A DNA stretch of 64,000 bases from the NCBI GenBank assembly GCA_945948515.1, contig CAMFBH010000001.1, forward strand, positions 124,001 through 188,000, given 5' to 3'. This document shows positions 1 through 8,900 of this stretch, one piece after another; the first letter of the stretch is position 1, and the number at the start of each line of letters is the position of its first letter. Origin of the DNA: an uncultured Clostridia bacterium (GTDB lineage Bacteria; Bacillota; Clostridia; Oscillospirales; Acutalibacteraceae). A program made the translations under genes and the position numbers. The notes under the pieces were generated by a model, which did no database searches, had not been told where the DNA came from, and saw only the letters and a program-made list of their open reading frames with translations.

Positions 1-1
1 C

Positions 2-433
2 TGCTTAACATTTTATATGTTCTTCTTTATTGATTTTATTTTCAACATGAAAGAATATCGAAGAAAAGCATTAATGCTTCTTATGATTTTCGGAATAGAA
101 GCTGTTTTTCATCTTGCAAATTTCGGCTACTGCTTTGTTTTAGCAAGCGAATATAAAACACTTTATAAGGAACGCGATGAGTATATCTCAATGAGCCAAT
201 TTGCAGATAAAAGCGGGGATCCCGATCTTCCGATACGATTCTATGACCGAGAAGCGCTTTGCTTCAATTATTTTACATACGACATTGATGAGGATTTATT
301 CGTTCAAAAGCTTGCAAGACGAAAGGACTCCGATTATTCTCCGATAGCAGAAGAATACAATCACGGAAAAATGTATGGCAGAAAAAAGGACAGATATTAT
401 GAAAAAGATTTCGTTCAAAAAGCAAACCGTTGA
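2..433 (+). CDS. C-terminal part of a polytopic membrane protein (cut by window edge)
   Basis: The reading frame is open from the left edge to a TGA at 431-433, so this is the 3' end of a gene that starts outside the window. About 143 residues are visible: a hydrophobic helix in the first third, then a soluble tail ending in a conserved block with Phe-Val-Gln-Lys-Leu-Ala-Arg-Arg-Lys. The tail clearly resembles the C-terminus of the next gene (shared S-M-S-[EQ]-F-A, F-V-x-x-L-A-R-R-K and a spaced Tyr), so the two are tandem paralogues. Function unknown; by analogy with its neighbour it may belong to large membrane proteins with a GT-C-like fold. It overlaps the next gene by 35 bases, which suggests translational coupling. 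Confidence 0.7.
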   Translation, partial: CLTFYMFFFIDFIFNMKEYRRKALMLLMIFGIEAVFHLANFGYCFVLASEYKTLYKERDEYISMSQFADKSGDPDLPIRFYDREALCFNYFTYDIDEDLFVQKLARRKDSDYSPIAEEYNHGKMYGRKKDRYYEKDFVQKANR

Positions 434-2024
434 AATATCGGCACTTATATTCCTATATTCTTCGGTCTTGATTTTCTGCTTTTCATGGCTTAATATCTTT
501 GCGGCATTGCTCTGCTCTGCCGCTTTTGCCGTCGGATTTGCCGAATTTTTAAAACGCAGAAAGCACTGTGCCGAGGATGTTATCCAAATCGGCACGGTGC
601 CTTTTTGCTTGATAATAGTTTTTTTCACCGCAGTTTGTATCTGTTCGGGTATCGGTGGATTTGTTTACCAATCCGGAGATTGGGATAAGCACAACGCCGT
701 TCTCCGCGATTTAATTAACTATTCCTGGCCTGTGTACTATGAAAACGGAAGTGTTATGCTCACTTACTATATTGCAGGCTATCTTATTCCGGCAATTATC
801 GGAAAAATATTCGGCGTTCTAAAGCTTGCCGAGATTGCCGAACTGCTGTGGAGCGTTGCGGGACTTGTTATTTTCTTTCTGTACGCTTGTTTTATTACAA
901 ATGCAAAAAGCATAAAAAGGCAGCTTGCCGTTTCTTATTTTTCAATATTTTTCTGCACTCTTTCTCTGCTTTCCGAGCTGATAATCAGCTTCATTTATCC
1001 TGAGCTTCCGATAATTAATACCGACGGTTCGATATGGAATCCCGTTATCGGCGTTATGCTTTGCCAAACCGGAACAAGCGTTGGGCTTCAGTATTGCTTT
1101 TCACAAACAATTCCTATTCTCCTTTGTACCGCCCTGCTTTTTGAAAACAAAAGATTTCTTTCCGATTATGTTTTCCTGCTGTTTCCCCTTATGCTTTATT
1201 CCGTTGTTTCGTTCACCTGCTTTTCGATCTTTGCAATCGTTTATGCTTTTTGCTGCGTTTTTTCAGACAGAGAAAAAGCAAAAAGGATAAAATCACTTTT
1301 CTCGCTTTCAAATTTATTCGGAATTGTTCCATGCTTTTTCACAATGCTTTATTATTTGGGGAATATTAAATCGAAAAAGCCGGCTAACACAGCGTTTTGT
1401 ATAAGCGTTCTGGCAGAGAAAAGGTATTTACCCGTTGCGTTGATTTTTATAGTTGTTTCTTTATCCGTTCCTCTTTTGTTTACTGCAAGGTCAAATAAAC
1501 GCGATTCCTTTTATTGGATTACCATTGCTTTTTTATGCATTCTTCCGTTTTTTAAAATGGGGCTTTATAACGACCTCAATTTGAGATTTACTCAGAATCT
1601 TGTTTGCATTTTAATGCTTTATTTTCTCATTGAGCTTTTCGGAAAAAATGCAAAAAAAGAGATAAAAACAATTGTTCTTTCCGTAATTATTTTCTTTTCG
1701 CTATTCAGATTTGTATTCTGCTTTTCTTATTCAACATACTTCTTTGACGAAAGGCAGCCTAATTTGGAAAGAGATACATATTATTCAATGTCCGAATTTG
1801 CTTGCGAGAATGCCCAAAACAATCTTGAGAGAGCTGATTTTAACGCTCTTATTTCAAACTACTACACAAGAGATGCAAATAATGATTTTTTTGTAAAACA
1901 TCTTGCAAGAAGGAAAAACTCGTCATATAATAGTAAAGTTGAAAGAGTTAACAATGACAAACTCTATATTTTCGGAAATCAATATGAACTACGCTACGGA
2001 GAAACAAATGAAAACTCTCAATGA
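399..2024 (+). CDS. Polytopic membrane protein, tandem paralogue, GT-C-like candidate
   Basis: About 541 residues with roughly ten or more hydrophobic segments. I chose ATG 399 (MKKISFKKQ) over ATG 375 because AAGGA lies 8 bases before it. After the second hydrophobic segment there is an acidic loop with Gly-Asp-Trp-Asp-Lys-His; acidic residues in the first outside loop are typical of GT-C sugar transferases, but I cannot confirm membership. The soluble C-terminal tail matches that of the preceding partial gene. The feoA start lies inside the 3' end of this gene (17-base overlap), so it is probably cotranscribed with feoAB. Uncharacterised; a role in the cell envelope is inference only. Confidence 0.6.
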   Translation: MKKISFKKQTVEISALIFLYSSVLIFCFSWLNIFAALLCSAAFAVGFAEFLKRRKHCAEDVIQIGTVPFCLIIVFFTAVCICSGIGGFVYQSGDWDKHNAVLRDLINYSWPVYYENGSVMLTYYIAGYLIPAIIGKIFGVLKLAEIAELLWSVAGLVIFFLYACFITNAKSIKRQLAVSYFSIFFCTLSLLSELIISFIYPELPIINTDGSIWNPVIGVMLCQTGTSVGLQYCFSQTIPILLCTALLFENKRFLSDYVFLLFPLMLYSVVSFTCFSIFAIVYAFCCVFSDREKAKRIKSLFSLSNLFGIVPCFFTMLYYLGNIKSKKPANTAFCISVLAEKRYLPVALIFIVVSLSVPLLFTARSNKRDSFYWITIAFLCILPFFKMGLYNDLNLRFTQNLVCILMLYFLIELFGKNAKKEIKTIVLSVIIFFSLFRFVFCFSYSTYFFDERQPNLERDTYYSMSEFACENAQNNLERADFNALISNYYTRDANNDFFVKHLARRKNSSYNSKVERVNNDKLYIFGNQYELRYGETNENSQ

Positions 2025-2235
2025 ATTGAAAAGCGGGGAAAGCGCAGTTGTTACAAAGCTTAACGGCGAGGGCGCGCTCCGCAGAAGAATAATGGATATG
2101 GGCATAACAAAGGGTGTTGAGATTTATGTTTCAAAGCTTGCACCCCTCGGTGACCCTATGGAGCTTACTGTTCGCGGCTACGAGCTTTCAATCCGAAAGG
2201 CAGATGCAAAAATGATTGAGGTGGAAACAAGGTAA
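2008..2235 (+). CDS. feoA: Ferrous iron transport protein A
   Basis: A 75-residue SH3-like FeoA protein. It contains the family pattern of a short beta core with Gly-Glu-Gly-Ala-Leu-Arg-Arg-Arg-Ile-Met-Asp-Met-Gly followed by Gly-Asp-Pro-Met-Glu and a final Arg-Lys-Ala-Asp-Ala motif. The longer open frame reaches upstream, but CGGAG 8-12 bases before ATG 2008 and the family length support this start. FeoA is a small cytoplasmic partner of the FeoB Fe(II) permease, thought to tune its GTPase or transport activity. The stop codon overlaps the feoB start (TAATG), so the two are translationally coupled. No FeoC-like gene follows. Confidence 0.92.
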   Translation: MKTLNELKSGESAVVTKLNGEGALRRRIMDMGITKGVEIYVSKLAPLGDPMELTVRGYELSIRKADAKMIEVETR

Positions 2236-4316
2236 TGATAAAAATTGCGCTCATAGGAAATCCCAACTGCGGAAAAACTTCTCTTTTCAACGCGCTTACC
2301 GGCTCAAATCAGTATGTAGGAAACTGGCCCGGTGTTACCGTTGAAAAGAAAGAGGGCAAAATGAAGAATGAAGACGATGTAATTTTCACGGATTTACCCG
2401 GAATTTACAGTCTTTCGCCTTACACACCCGAAGAAATTGTTGCAAGAAACTATCTAATTGAAGAAAAGCCCGATGCAATTCTAAATATCGTTGACGGAAC
2501 AAACCTTGAAAGAAATCTTTATTTAACAACCCAAGTATGCGAAATAGGCGTTCCGGTTGTTATGGCAATAAATATGATGGATGTTGTTCGCAAAAACGGC
2601 GACGAAATCCACACGCATGAGATTGCCGAGCATTTCGGCTGCACTGTTTTTGAGGTTTCCGCGCTTAAAGGAACGGGAATAAAAAAATGCGCTAAGGCAG
2701 TTATTGAAACAGCACGAACAAACCGTGGTATTCCCCCCATTCATCACAGCTTTGATGACCGTGTTGAAAGTGTTATTCATTTTATTTCAAGCTGTCTGCC
2801 CAAGGATGTTGATGAAAAGCAGCGCCGATATTTCGCAACAAAGCTTTTTGAAAGAGACAGCGTTGTTTGCTCTCAGTTCAAATCACTTCCGAATATTGAA
2901 AGCGTTATAAGCGATGTTGAAAAGGAATACGATGACGATTCCGAAGCTATTATTGCCGACCAGCGCTATCGCTACATAACCTCTTGTATTCACGAATGCA
3001 TAACAAGGAACAAAACTAAAAAAAGCACGAGCGCAATTATTGACTCCGTTGTAACAAACAAATTTTTAGCAATACCTATTTTCGCTCTGATTATGTTTTG
3101 CGTTTATTATCTTTCCGTTACCGTTGTCGGCTCAAGCACGGTAACCGATTTTATAGGAGAAAAAATTTTCGGAACACAGGGAATTGTTGCTCTCGGAATA
3201 GGAAGGCTCCTAACATCAATAAACTGTGCAAAATGGCTTTCGGATTTAATTATTGACGGTATAATTGCCGGAGTGGGCTCGGTTTTATCCTTCGTTCCGC
3301 AGATTTTCACACTCTTTATTTTCCTCTCTTTCCTTGAGGACTGCGGATATATGAGCAGAATTGCATTTATTCTTGATAAGCTGTTCAGAAAATTCGGACT
3401 GAGCGGAAAAAGCTTTATACCTATTCTTATCGGAACGGGCTGCGGCGTGCCCGGAGTTATGGCAAGCCGAACAATAGAAAACGAAAAAGACCGCCGAATG
3501 ACTGTTATGACAACCACCTTTATTCCCTGCGGTGCCAAGCTTCCTGTAATTGCACTTATTGCCTCCGACCTTTTCGGCGGAGCATGGTGGGTTGCTCCGA
3601 GCGCTTATCTTTCGGGAATTCTTGCTATTATTATAAGCGGACTCATTCTTAAAAAAACAAGAGCCTTTGCAGGCGAAGAAACTCCGTTTGTTATGGAGCT
3701 TCCGTCATATCATATGCCGAGTGCAAAAAGTGTTCTTAAAAGCATGTGGGAGCGAGGCTCCGACTTTCTCAGAAAAGCCGGAACAATTATTATGCTTGCA
3801 AGCTGTATTATATGGGCGCTCTCATATTTCGGAATTGCAAACGGAAGAATTGTTCCCGTTTCTTCAATGGAAAATTCCGTTCTGCAATACCTCGGAAAAG
3901 TAATCTGCGTTATATTCAAGCCACTCGGCTTCGGATTCTGGCAGGCAGGCGTTGCAACTATTATGGGACTTCTTGCAAAAGAGGGAATTGTTTCTGTTTT
4001 GGGCGTTCTATGCAGCGATGCCTCACAGCTTTTCACTCAGGCAGAGGGCTTCAGTTTTTTGATGTTCAATCTTCTCTGTGCTCCTTGTATAGCAGCCGTT
4101 TCTGCTATTAGGCGTGAAATGGGCTCGGTGAAATGGTTTGTTGGAGCAATAGCTTATCAAACTGCATTTGCGTTTATCGCTTCGTTTTGTATTTACCGCT
4201 TTTTCCTTTTGTTTTCAAGCGGAATTTTTACAGCCGAAACAGCCATTGCCTTTGTCATAATAGCAATCCTTACATTTTTAATGTTCAGAAAAAAGCCTCG
4301 GAATTTAAAAAAGTAA
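2235..4316 (+). CDS. feoB: Ferrous iron transporter FeoB (GTP-dependent)
   Basis: 693 residues, the usual FeoB length. The N-terminal G domain shows G1 GNPNCGKTS (residues about 8-16), the switch-I region Asn-Trp-Pro-Gly-Val-Thr-Val-Glu, G3 DLPG and G4 NMMD. A helical linker follows to about residue 270, then the membrane part with two Gate-type halves including Ile-Gly-Thr-Gly-Cys-Gly-Val-Pro-Gly. Family role: uptake of Fe(II) across the cytoplasmic membrane under reducing or anaerobic conditions. It is the last gene of the run and is followed by a strong hairpin at 4323-4351 shared with the convergent lysC. No Fur/DtxR-type operator is visible here because the promoter lies upstream of the window or inside the preceding gene. 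Confidence 0.95.
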   Translation: MIKIALIGNPNCGKTSLFNALTGSNQYVGNWPGVTVEKKEGKMKNEDDVIFTDLPGIYSLSPYTPEEIVARNYLIEEKPDAILNIVDGTNLERNLYLTTQVCEIGVPVVMAINMMDVVRKNGDEIHTHEIAEHFGCTVFEVSALKGTGIKKCAKAVIETARTNRGIPPIHHSFDDRVESVIHFISSCLPKDVDEKQRRYFATKLFERDSVVCSQFKSLPNIESVISDVEKEYDDDSEAIIADQRYRYITSCIHECITRNKTKKSTSAIIDSVVTNKFLAIPIFALIMFCVYYLSVTVVGSSTVTDFIGEKIFGTQGIVALGIGRLLTSINCAKWLSDLIIDGIIAGVGSVLSFVPQIFTLFIFLSFLEDCGYMSRIAFILDKLFRKFGLSGKSFIPILIGTGCGVPGVMASRTIENEKDRRMTVMTTTFIPCGAKLPVIALIASDLFGGAWWVAPSAYLSGILAIIISGLILKKTRAFAGEETPFVMELPSYHMPSAKSVLKSMWERGSDFLRKAGTIIMLASCIIWALSYFGIANGRIVPVSSMENSVLQYLGKVICVIFKPLGFGFWQAGVATIMGLLAKEGIVSVLGVLCSDASQLFTQAEGFSFLMFNLLCAPCIAAVSAIRREMGSVKWFVGAIAYQTAFAFIASFCIYRFFLLFSSGIFTAETAIAFVIIAILTFLMFRKKPRNLKK

Positions 4317-4322
4317 AACAAA

Positions 4323-4351
4323 AAGACTCGGCAGCGCGCCTGCCGAGTCTT
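4323..4351. terminator. Bidirectional hairpin terminator between feoB and lysC
   Basis: A perfect 12-bp stem (AAGACTCGGCAG / CTGCCGAGTCTT) with a 5-base loop. The A-rich flank on the left gives a U-rich tail for the minus-strand lysC transcript; the right flank (TTAATTATTTA) is weaker for feoB. Confidence 0.85.
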
Positions 4352-4362
4352 AATTATTTATA

Positions 4363-5574
4363 TCAGTCGTTGGGAATGAATGCCTTGTGAACTGCGCTTA
4401 CTGCTCTGTCTGCATCCTCCTCGTCAACGAGAACGGAAATTTTGATTTCGGAAGTTGAAATCATTTGAATATTGATGTTTCTCTCATAAAGAGCCTCAAA
4501 CATTTTTGAAGCCGTGCCGGGATGTGATTCCATTCCCGCACCAACGATTGAAACCTTCGCAACCTTAGTGTCGCAAACGATTTTGCAGTTTTCGGTTACT
4601 GCGATTGAGTTTTCAAGAAGCTCAACGGCAATGGGTCCGTTATCTCTGCTTACGGTGAAGGTAATATCCTTGGTACCGTCTCTTCCTACCGACTGAAGAA
4701 TAATATCAACATTAATATTCTTTTGGCTGAGCTTTGAGAAAATCTGGAATGCAACACCGGGATTGTCGTTGAGTCCGATAATTGAAACTCTTGCAACATC
4801 CTTATCCTTTGTTACGCCTCTGATTAACATTTTTTCCATTTTTGCTACCTCCTTAACGATTGTTCCGGGAATCGGATTTAATGAGGAGAGAACTTCAAGC
4901 TCAACTCCGTATTTTTTTGCCATTTCAACACTGCGGTTGTTAAGAACCTGTGCACCGAGCGTTGCAAGCTCGAGCATTTCGTCATAAGTAATTTCCGAAA
5001 GCTTTTTAGCGCCTTCAACCTTTCTCGGGTCCGCTGTGTAAACGCCTTCAACATCTGTGAATATCTGACATCTGTCTGCACTGAGTGAAGCGGCGATTGC
5101 AACAGCCGAGGTGTCCGAGCCGCCTCTTCCGAGAGTTGTTAAATCATCATAGCGGTTAAGCCCCTGAAATCCTGCAACAACAACAATATTGTGCTTTGAA
5201 AGCTCTGCCTTGAGTCTGTTTGTTTTAATATTTTTAATTCTTGCAGAGCCGTAAACAGCGTTTGTGTTAAAGCCTGCCTGCCAACCGAGAAGCGATATAA
5301 CCGGATATCCGAGCTTTTCGATAGCCATTGCAAGAAGCGAAATTGAAATCTGCTCGCCCGCAGTGAGAAGCTGATCCATTTCTCTTTTTGAATAATTCGG
5401 GTTGATTTCCTGCGCTTTTTCAATTAAATCATCGGTTGTGTCGCCCTGTGCGGAAACAACTACAACAACATCGTTTCCGGCCTTGTAGGTATCCGTAACT
5501 ATGCGGGCAACATTTTCAACTCTTTCGGCATTCGCAACGGACGAACCGCCGAACTTCTGAACAATAAGTCCCAT
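4363..5574 (-). CDS. lysC: Aspartate kinase
   Basis: 403 residues, a monofunctional aspartokinase that phosphorylates aspartate at the head of the lysine, threonine and methionine pathways. The N-terminus has the signature KFGGSSV; the kinase domain carries GRGGSDTSAVAIAA near residues 150-165, and two ACT-type segments occupy the last third (around Gly-Leu-Asn-Asp-Asn-Pro-Gly-Val-Ala and Gly-Ala-Gly-Met-Glu-Ser-His-Pro-Gly), as expected for allosteric control by end products. The start at 5574 is preceded by GGAGGAG; the open frame extends five codons further without a better site. It is the last gene of an ACT regulator-hom-lysC run, 16 bases after hom, and ends in the shared hairpin. Confidence 0.95.
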   Translation of the reverse strand: MGLIVQKFGGSSVANAERVENVARIVTDTYKAGNDVVVVVSAQGDTTDDLIEKAQEINPNYSKREMDQLLTAGEQISISLLAMAIEKLGYPVISLLGWQAGFNTNAVYGSARIKNIKTNRLKAELSKHNIVVVAGFQGLNRYDDLTTLGRGGSDTSAVAIAASLSADRCQIFTDVEGVYTADPRKVEGAKKLSEITYDEMLELATLGAQVLNNRSVEMAKKYGVELEVLSSLNPIPGTIVKEVAKMEKMLIRGVTKDKDVARVSIIGLNDNPGVAFQIFSKLSQKNINVDIILQSVGRDGTKDITFTVSRDNGPIAVELLENSIAVTENCKIVCDTKVAKVSIVGAGMESHPGTASKMFEALYERNINIQMISTSEIKISVLVDEEDADRAVSAVHKAFIPND

Positions 5575-5590
5575 TTTTCTCCTCCGCAAA

Positions 5591-6808
5591 TTAATAGTTT
5601 GTTACTTTGATTTTGTTAATAACATTAACTCCGCCAAGCTTTGAATCAAGCTCGTTTTCGGTCATAATATCCGTTATAAATGCAACCTCGTCGCTCGGCT
5701 GGCCCTGACGGGAAAGGAATTTAACCTCGCTGAGAACAGCGCTGATTTCAGCCTCGCTTGCCTTTGCGCGAACATAAAACGGCATTTCAAGAGAATCTTT
5801 GTAGTTAACAACATAATCCTCGTCGCCCTTGCCCCAGCCGAAAATCTTTTTGCGGTCAATATGCTTAGCACAGTCAACCATATCCGCAACAACAGCCGAA
5901 GCGGTGGGAAGCTTTCCTGCGCCCGGTCCGTAGAAGCAAACATCTCCAACAGCATCTCCGCGAACAAGAATTGCATTGAAAACATCGTTAACCGATGCAA
6001 GCTGTGAGCCGCTGAAAACAATTGCCGGGCTTACAAATGCCGCAATTTTATCCTCGCTGATATATTTAATCTGACCGAGAAGCTTAATAACACCCTTAGC
6101 AGAAGCAACATAAGAGACATCCTCAAGAGTTATGTTTGAAATTCCCTCGGTTGAAACCTGATTGGGATAAACATGCTTTCCGAATGCAAGAGAAGCAAGA
6201 ATGCAAACCTTACGGCAAGCGTCGTGACCTTCAACATCGGCAGTCGGGTCCTTTTCGGCATATCCGAGCTCCTGAGCAAGCTTAAGCGCCTCCTCAAAAG
6301 CCATATCCTCTTCAATCATTTTTGTTAAAATAAAGTTTGTTGTTCCGTTAAGAATACCTGCAACACCTTCAATGTGGTTTGCGGCAAGGCACTGTGCCAT
6401 AGGTCTTATAATCGGAATACCACCTCCGACGGAAGCCTCAAACAAATAGTTTGCTCCGCTCTGCTCAGCGGCCTCCAAAAGCTCAAGACCTTTTTGTGCA
6501 ACAAGCTCCTTGTTTGAGGTTACAACACTTTTTCCTGCAAGAAGAAGCTTTTTAGTAAAATCAAACGCCGGGTTAACTCCGCCCATTGTTTCTGCAACGA
6601 TTTTAACCTCCGGGTCATTAAGAATATCGTTGAAATCCTTTGTAAACAGCGCCTCGTGGCTGTCGCCCTCAAAATCTCTTAAATCAAGAATGTGGGCAAC
6701 CTCAAGTGTTTTACCTGCCGTACGCTTTGAAATAACATCGTTATGGCTTTCAATAACCTCAACAACTCCGGAACCAACCGTTCCGTAGCCCATAACTGCA
6801 ACCTTCAT
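5591..6808 (-). CDS. hom: Homoserine dehydrogenase
   Basis: About 405 residues. The NAD(P)-binding N-terminus reads Gly-Tyr-Gly-Thr-Val-Gly-Ser-Gly-Val-Val; the catalytic core has Gly-Gly-Gly-Ile-Pro-Ile, Asn-Gly-Thr-Thr-Asn-Phe-Ile-Leu and Asp-Pro-Thr-Ala-Asp-Val-Glu-Gly-His-Asp-Ala, and a C-terminal ACT domain follows (after about residue 330). It reduces aspartate semialdehyde to homoserine on the way to threonine and methionine. I prefer ATG 6808 over ATG 6817, because GGAAAGGA lies about 8 bases before 6808 but abuts 6817. It sits between the ACT-domain regulator and lysC on the same strand, which fits a threonine-branch operon. Confidence 0.94.
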   Translation of the reverse strand: MKVAVMGYGTVGSGVVEVIESHNDVISKRTAGKTLEVAHILDLRDFEGDSHEALFTKDFNDILNDPEVKIVAETMGGVNPAFDFTKKLLLAGKSVVTSNKELVAQKGLELLEAAEQSGANYLFEASVGGGIPIIRPMAQCLAANHIEGVAGILNGTTNFILTKMIEEDMAFEEALKLAQELGYAEKDPTADVEGHDACRKVCILASLAFGKHVYPNQVSTEGISNITLEDVSYVASAKGVIKLLGQIKYISEDKIAAFVSPAIVFSGSQLASVNDVFNAILVRGDAVGDVCFYGPGAGKLPTASAVVADMVDCAKHIDRKKIFGWGKGDEDYVVNYKDSLEMPFYVRAKASEAEISAVLSEVKFLSRQGQPSDEVAFITDIMTENELDSKLGGVNVINKIKVTNY

Positions 6809-6863
6809 ATTTTTCATCCTTTCCGCTTCGGAGAAGCCCTTTGCTTAATCCGAGGCTGACTTT

Positions 6864-7292
6864 TTATGATAAAGCGGCGCTTTTAACACCGTTCATTTTA
6901 ACAAGCCTTTGCATAAGCTCGTTTTCGCTTATGCTCATTTCGGCAATTCGAACCGTTATTGAAACGGCGGCAACCCCGTTTACGGGAACGCTTTGATTAA
7001 CCGAAAGAATATTTCCGCCTGCCTTGTATATCTCGTTCATAACGCCTGATAAAACTCCTGCCGTATCTGCAAGGCGGGCGTCTATTGTTGCAAGCTCTTC
7101 GCTTTCGGGTCTGTATTCAAAAACCGCATCCTTATATTTATAGTATGCCGTTCTTGAAACGCCTGCCATTTTTGCCGCCGCGCTGGCGTTTTTTGCCTCT
7201 CCCGAAGCAAGCAGCTCCTTTGCCTTGAGCACCTTAATATATACCTCCGGCAATATTTCCGAATTAACAAGCACATAATTAATTTTATTCAA
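6864..7292 (-). CDS. ACT domain protein of the UPF0735/PheB family
   Basis: About 142 residues. The N-terminal part (Ile-Leu-Pro-Glu-Val-x4-Lys-Ala-Lys-Glu-Leu-Leu, then Gly-Val-Ser-Arg-Thr-Ala-Tyr-Tyr-Lys-Tyr-Lys-Asp) is a small helix-turn-helix-like segment, and the C-terminal half is an ACT domain (Gly-Gly-Asn-Ile-Leu-Ser-Val-Asn-Gln). The start is unusual: the frame can be opened at GTG 7337 or ATG 7331, but neither has a ribosome site, while TTG 7292 is preceded 7 bases away by GGTGGTGA (7 of 8 matches to GGAGGTGA) and gives the usual family length and N-terminus. It heads the hom-lysC operon; a role as an amino-acid-responsive regulator of that operon is inference. Confidence 0.85.
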   Translation of the reverse strand: MNKINYVLVNSEILPEVYIKVLKAKELLASGEAKNASAAAKMAGVSRTAYYKYKDAVFEYRPESEELATIDARLADTAGVLSGVMNEIYKAGGNILSVNQSVPVNGVAAVSITVRIAEMSISENELMQRLVKMNGVKSAALS

Positions 7293-7344
7293 TAACTGTT
7301 CACCACCCGCGCACAGTTGTTTTGCGTTCATAAACACTTGTTAT

Positions 7345-7373
7345 ATATTAACACTTAATTTGAGAATATACAA
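7345..7373 (-). promoter_or_regulatory. Sigma-A type promoter of the ACT-hom-lysC operon
   Basis: On the minus strand TTGTAT - 17 bases - TAATAT. The expected transcription start near 7338 would leave the GTG/ATG candidates almost leaderless and supports the TTG start at 7292. Confidence 0.6.
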
Positions 7374-7565
7374 GAGAAAATTAATTTTTTTATATTTTCA
7401 ACAAAAATCAAAAGTAAAACCTAATTTAATGTAGCATATTTATACCTACTGATTATAATCATTAATATTAGCTAAACCCAAAGCAGTAACAGTCGTAAGC
7501 AAATTCCAGTTCGGTCGAATGCGGTTAATCGTGATGTTTTTTCGGAAATCAATACCAATTTTCAC
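7374..7565. other. Intergenic DNA, no gene seen
   Basis: An AT-rich gap between two divergent promoters. It holds one exact 12-bp palindrome, TGATTATAATCA at 7450-7461, which could be an operator; nothing else was recognised on either strand. Confidence 0.4.
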
Positions 7566-7594
7566 TTGCATATATTATCAACATAGGTTAAAAT
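7566..7594 (+). promoter_or_regulatory. Sigma-A type promoter of the AI-2E family permease gene
   Basis: TTGCAT - 17 bases - TAAAAT, about 34 bases before the ATG at 7628. Confidence 0.5.
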
Positions 7595-7627
7595 AAATCT
7601 ATACTACAATCTTATGAAGGTGTAAAA

Positions 7628-8755
7628 ATGCAGGAGAAAACAAAAAAACAGCTTTCGTTTCTTATTGGGCTTGCAACAATAGTTGTTGTTCTTGCTCTGT
7701 ATTATGTTTTTTTTAAATATCTTTTTCCTTTTGCCGCTCCGTTTTTAATTTCCTTTCTTTTTGCGGTAATTCTTCAAAAGCCACTGCGCTTTTTGGATAA
7801 AAAAACAAACAAAAAATGCCACGGCTTGCTTTCCGTTTTGCTTGTTTTGGTTTGCATTGCACTTGTGCTTGTTCCCATTATTTTAATCCTTGCAAATGTC
7901 GGAAGAGAAATTGCCGATTTTGCCCGTTATCTTATGGGTCAGATGAGCGATTTTCCTGCATTTCTTGCAACCCTGCAAAATGAAATACTCAACCTTCTGA
8001 AATTCCTGCCCGATCAGGTTTACAATTCCGTTTCCGAAACAATAACAAATTTCTTTGCGGGGCTTTCAAACGATTTTGACCTTTCAAAATTCGGTCTCAA
8101 CGGAAATTCAATAACAAGCGGCGTTTCGGGAGTTGTTAGCGTTGTTAAAAATGTTCCGTCAATACTTCTGTCGCTCGTAATCGGCATTATTGCATGGATA
8201 TTCTTTACTAAGGATTACAACTATATAGTTGGATTTATTAAACGGCAGCTTCCCGACGGTAAGAAAAATATTCTTGTTGAAATAAAGCAGGTTTTCACGC
8301 ACACGATTTTAAAAATGCTCAGAGCCTATGGCATTATTATGCTTATAACCTTCTGCGAGCTTTCTCTCGGTCTGGGAATTTTGTCCGCCATGAATCTTGT
8401 CAGCAAGAACTACATTTTCGTTATTGCTCTTGCAATCGCCGTTTTTGATATTCTTCCCGTTGCAGGCTCGGGCGGAATACTCATTCCATGGGCTCTGATA
8501 AGCGCGGTTATGGGAGATTTTTCACGCTGTGTAGGTCTTTTAATAATTTATGTTGTTATATCGGTAATCCGCCAATATATTGAGCCGAAAATCGTTGGCG
8601 GTACTCTCGGCGTAAATCCGATAATAACTCTTGCGGGTCTTTATTTCGGACTCAAACTCTTCGGTTTTATGGGAATGTTTATTGTTCCTCTCACAATAGT
8701 AACGCTCAAAGCCTTTAATGACACGGGCAGACTTCACCTTTGGAAAAACGAATAA
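7628..8755 (+). CDS. AI-2E family transporter (PerM/YtvI-like)
   Basis: 375 residues with paired hydrophobic helices at the N-terminus (Leu-Phe-Pro-Phe-Ala-Ala-Pro-Phe-Leu-Ile-Ser-Phe), a soluble amphipathic middle (residues about 100-165) and four or more helices at the C-terminus, including the typical Pro-Val-Ala-Gly-Ser-Gly and Pro-Lys-Ile-Val-Gly blocks. This matches the PF01594 family. Members are widespread membrane proteins; the name comes from TqsA, but substrates of most are unknown, and YtvI-type members occur in spore formers. GAAGGTG lies just before the ATG. It is a single-gene unit, preceded by its own promoter and followed by a long-loop hairpin. Confidence 0.85.
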   Translation: MQEKTKKQLSFLIGLATIVVVLALYYVFFKYLFPFAAPFLISFLFAVILQKPLRFLDKKTNKKCHGLLSVLLVLVCIALVLVPIILILANVGREIADFARYLMGQMSDFPAFLATLQNEILNLLKFLPDQVYNSVSETITNFFAGLSNDFDLSKFGLNGNSITSGVSGVVSVVKNVPSILLSLVIGIIAWIFFTKDYNYIVGFIKRQLPDGKKNILVEIKQVFTHTILKMLRAYGIIMLITFCELSLGLGILSAMNLVSKNYIFVIALAIAVFDILPVAGSGGILIPWALISAVMGDFSRCVGLLIIYVVISVIRQYIEPKIVGGTLGVNPIITLAGLYFGLKLFGFMGMFIVPLTIVTLKAFNDTGRLHLWKNE

Positions 8756-8761
8756 ATAATA

Positions 8762-8802
8762 AAGCGGGCGGTTTTTACAAAAATGTAATCATCTGCCCGC
8801 TT
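8762..8802 (+). terminator. Hairpin terminator after the AI-2E family permease
   Basis: AAGCGGGC pairs with GCCCGCTT, extended by two inner pairs with one G-T wobble, around a long loop of about 21 bases. A T-rich run follows. Confidence 0.6.
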
Positions 8803-8900
8803 ATATTTTATATTTTTTTTAAATTTTTTTCCGATTTAATATTTTCTTTTCAATATTAATATGATAAAATAAACGAAAAATTTTTAATTGAGGACTGAAT

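Noticed and set aside
7450..7461. Palindrome TGATTATAATCA as a Fur/PerR box
   Set aside because: Only 12 bases of match in AT-rich DNA and too far from either promoter core; reported only as a note.
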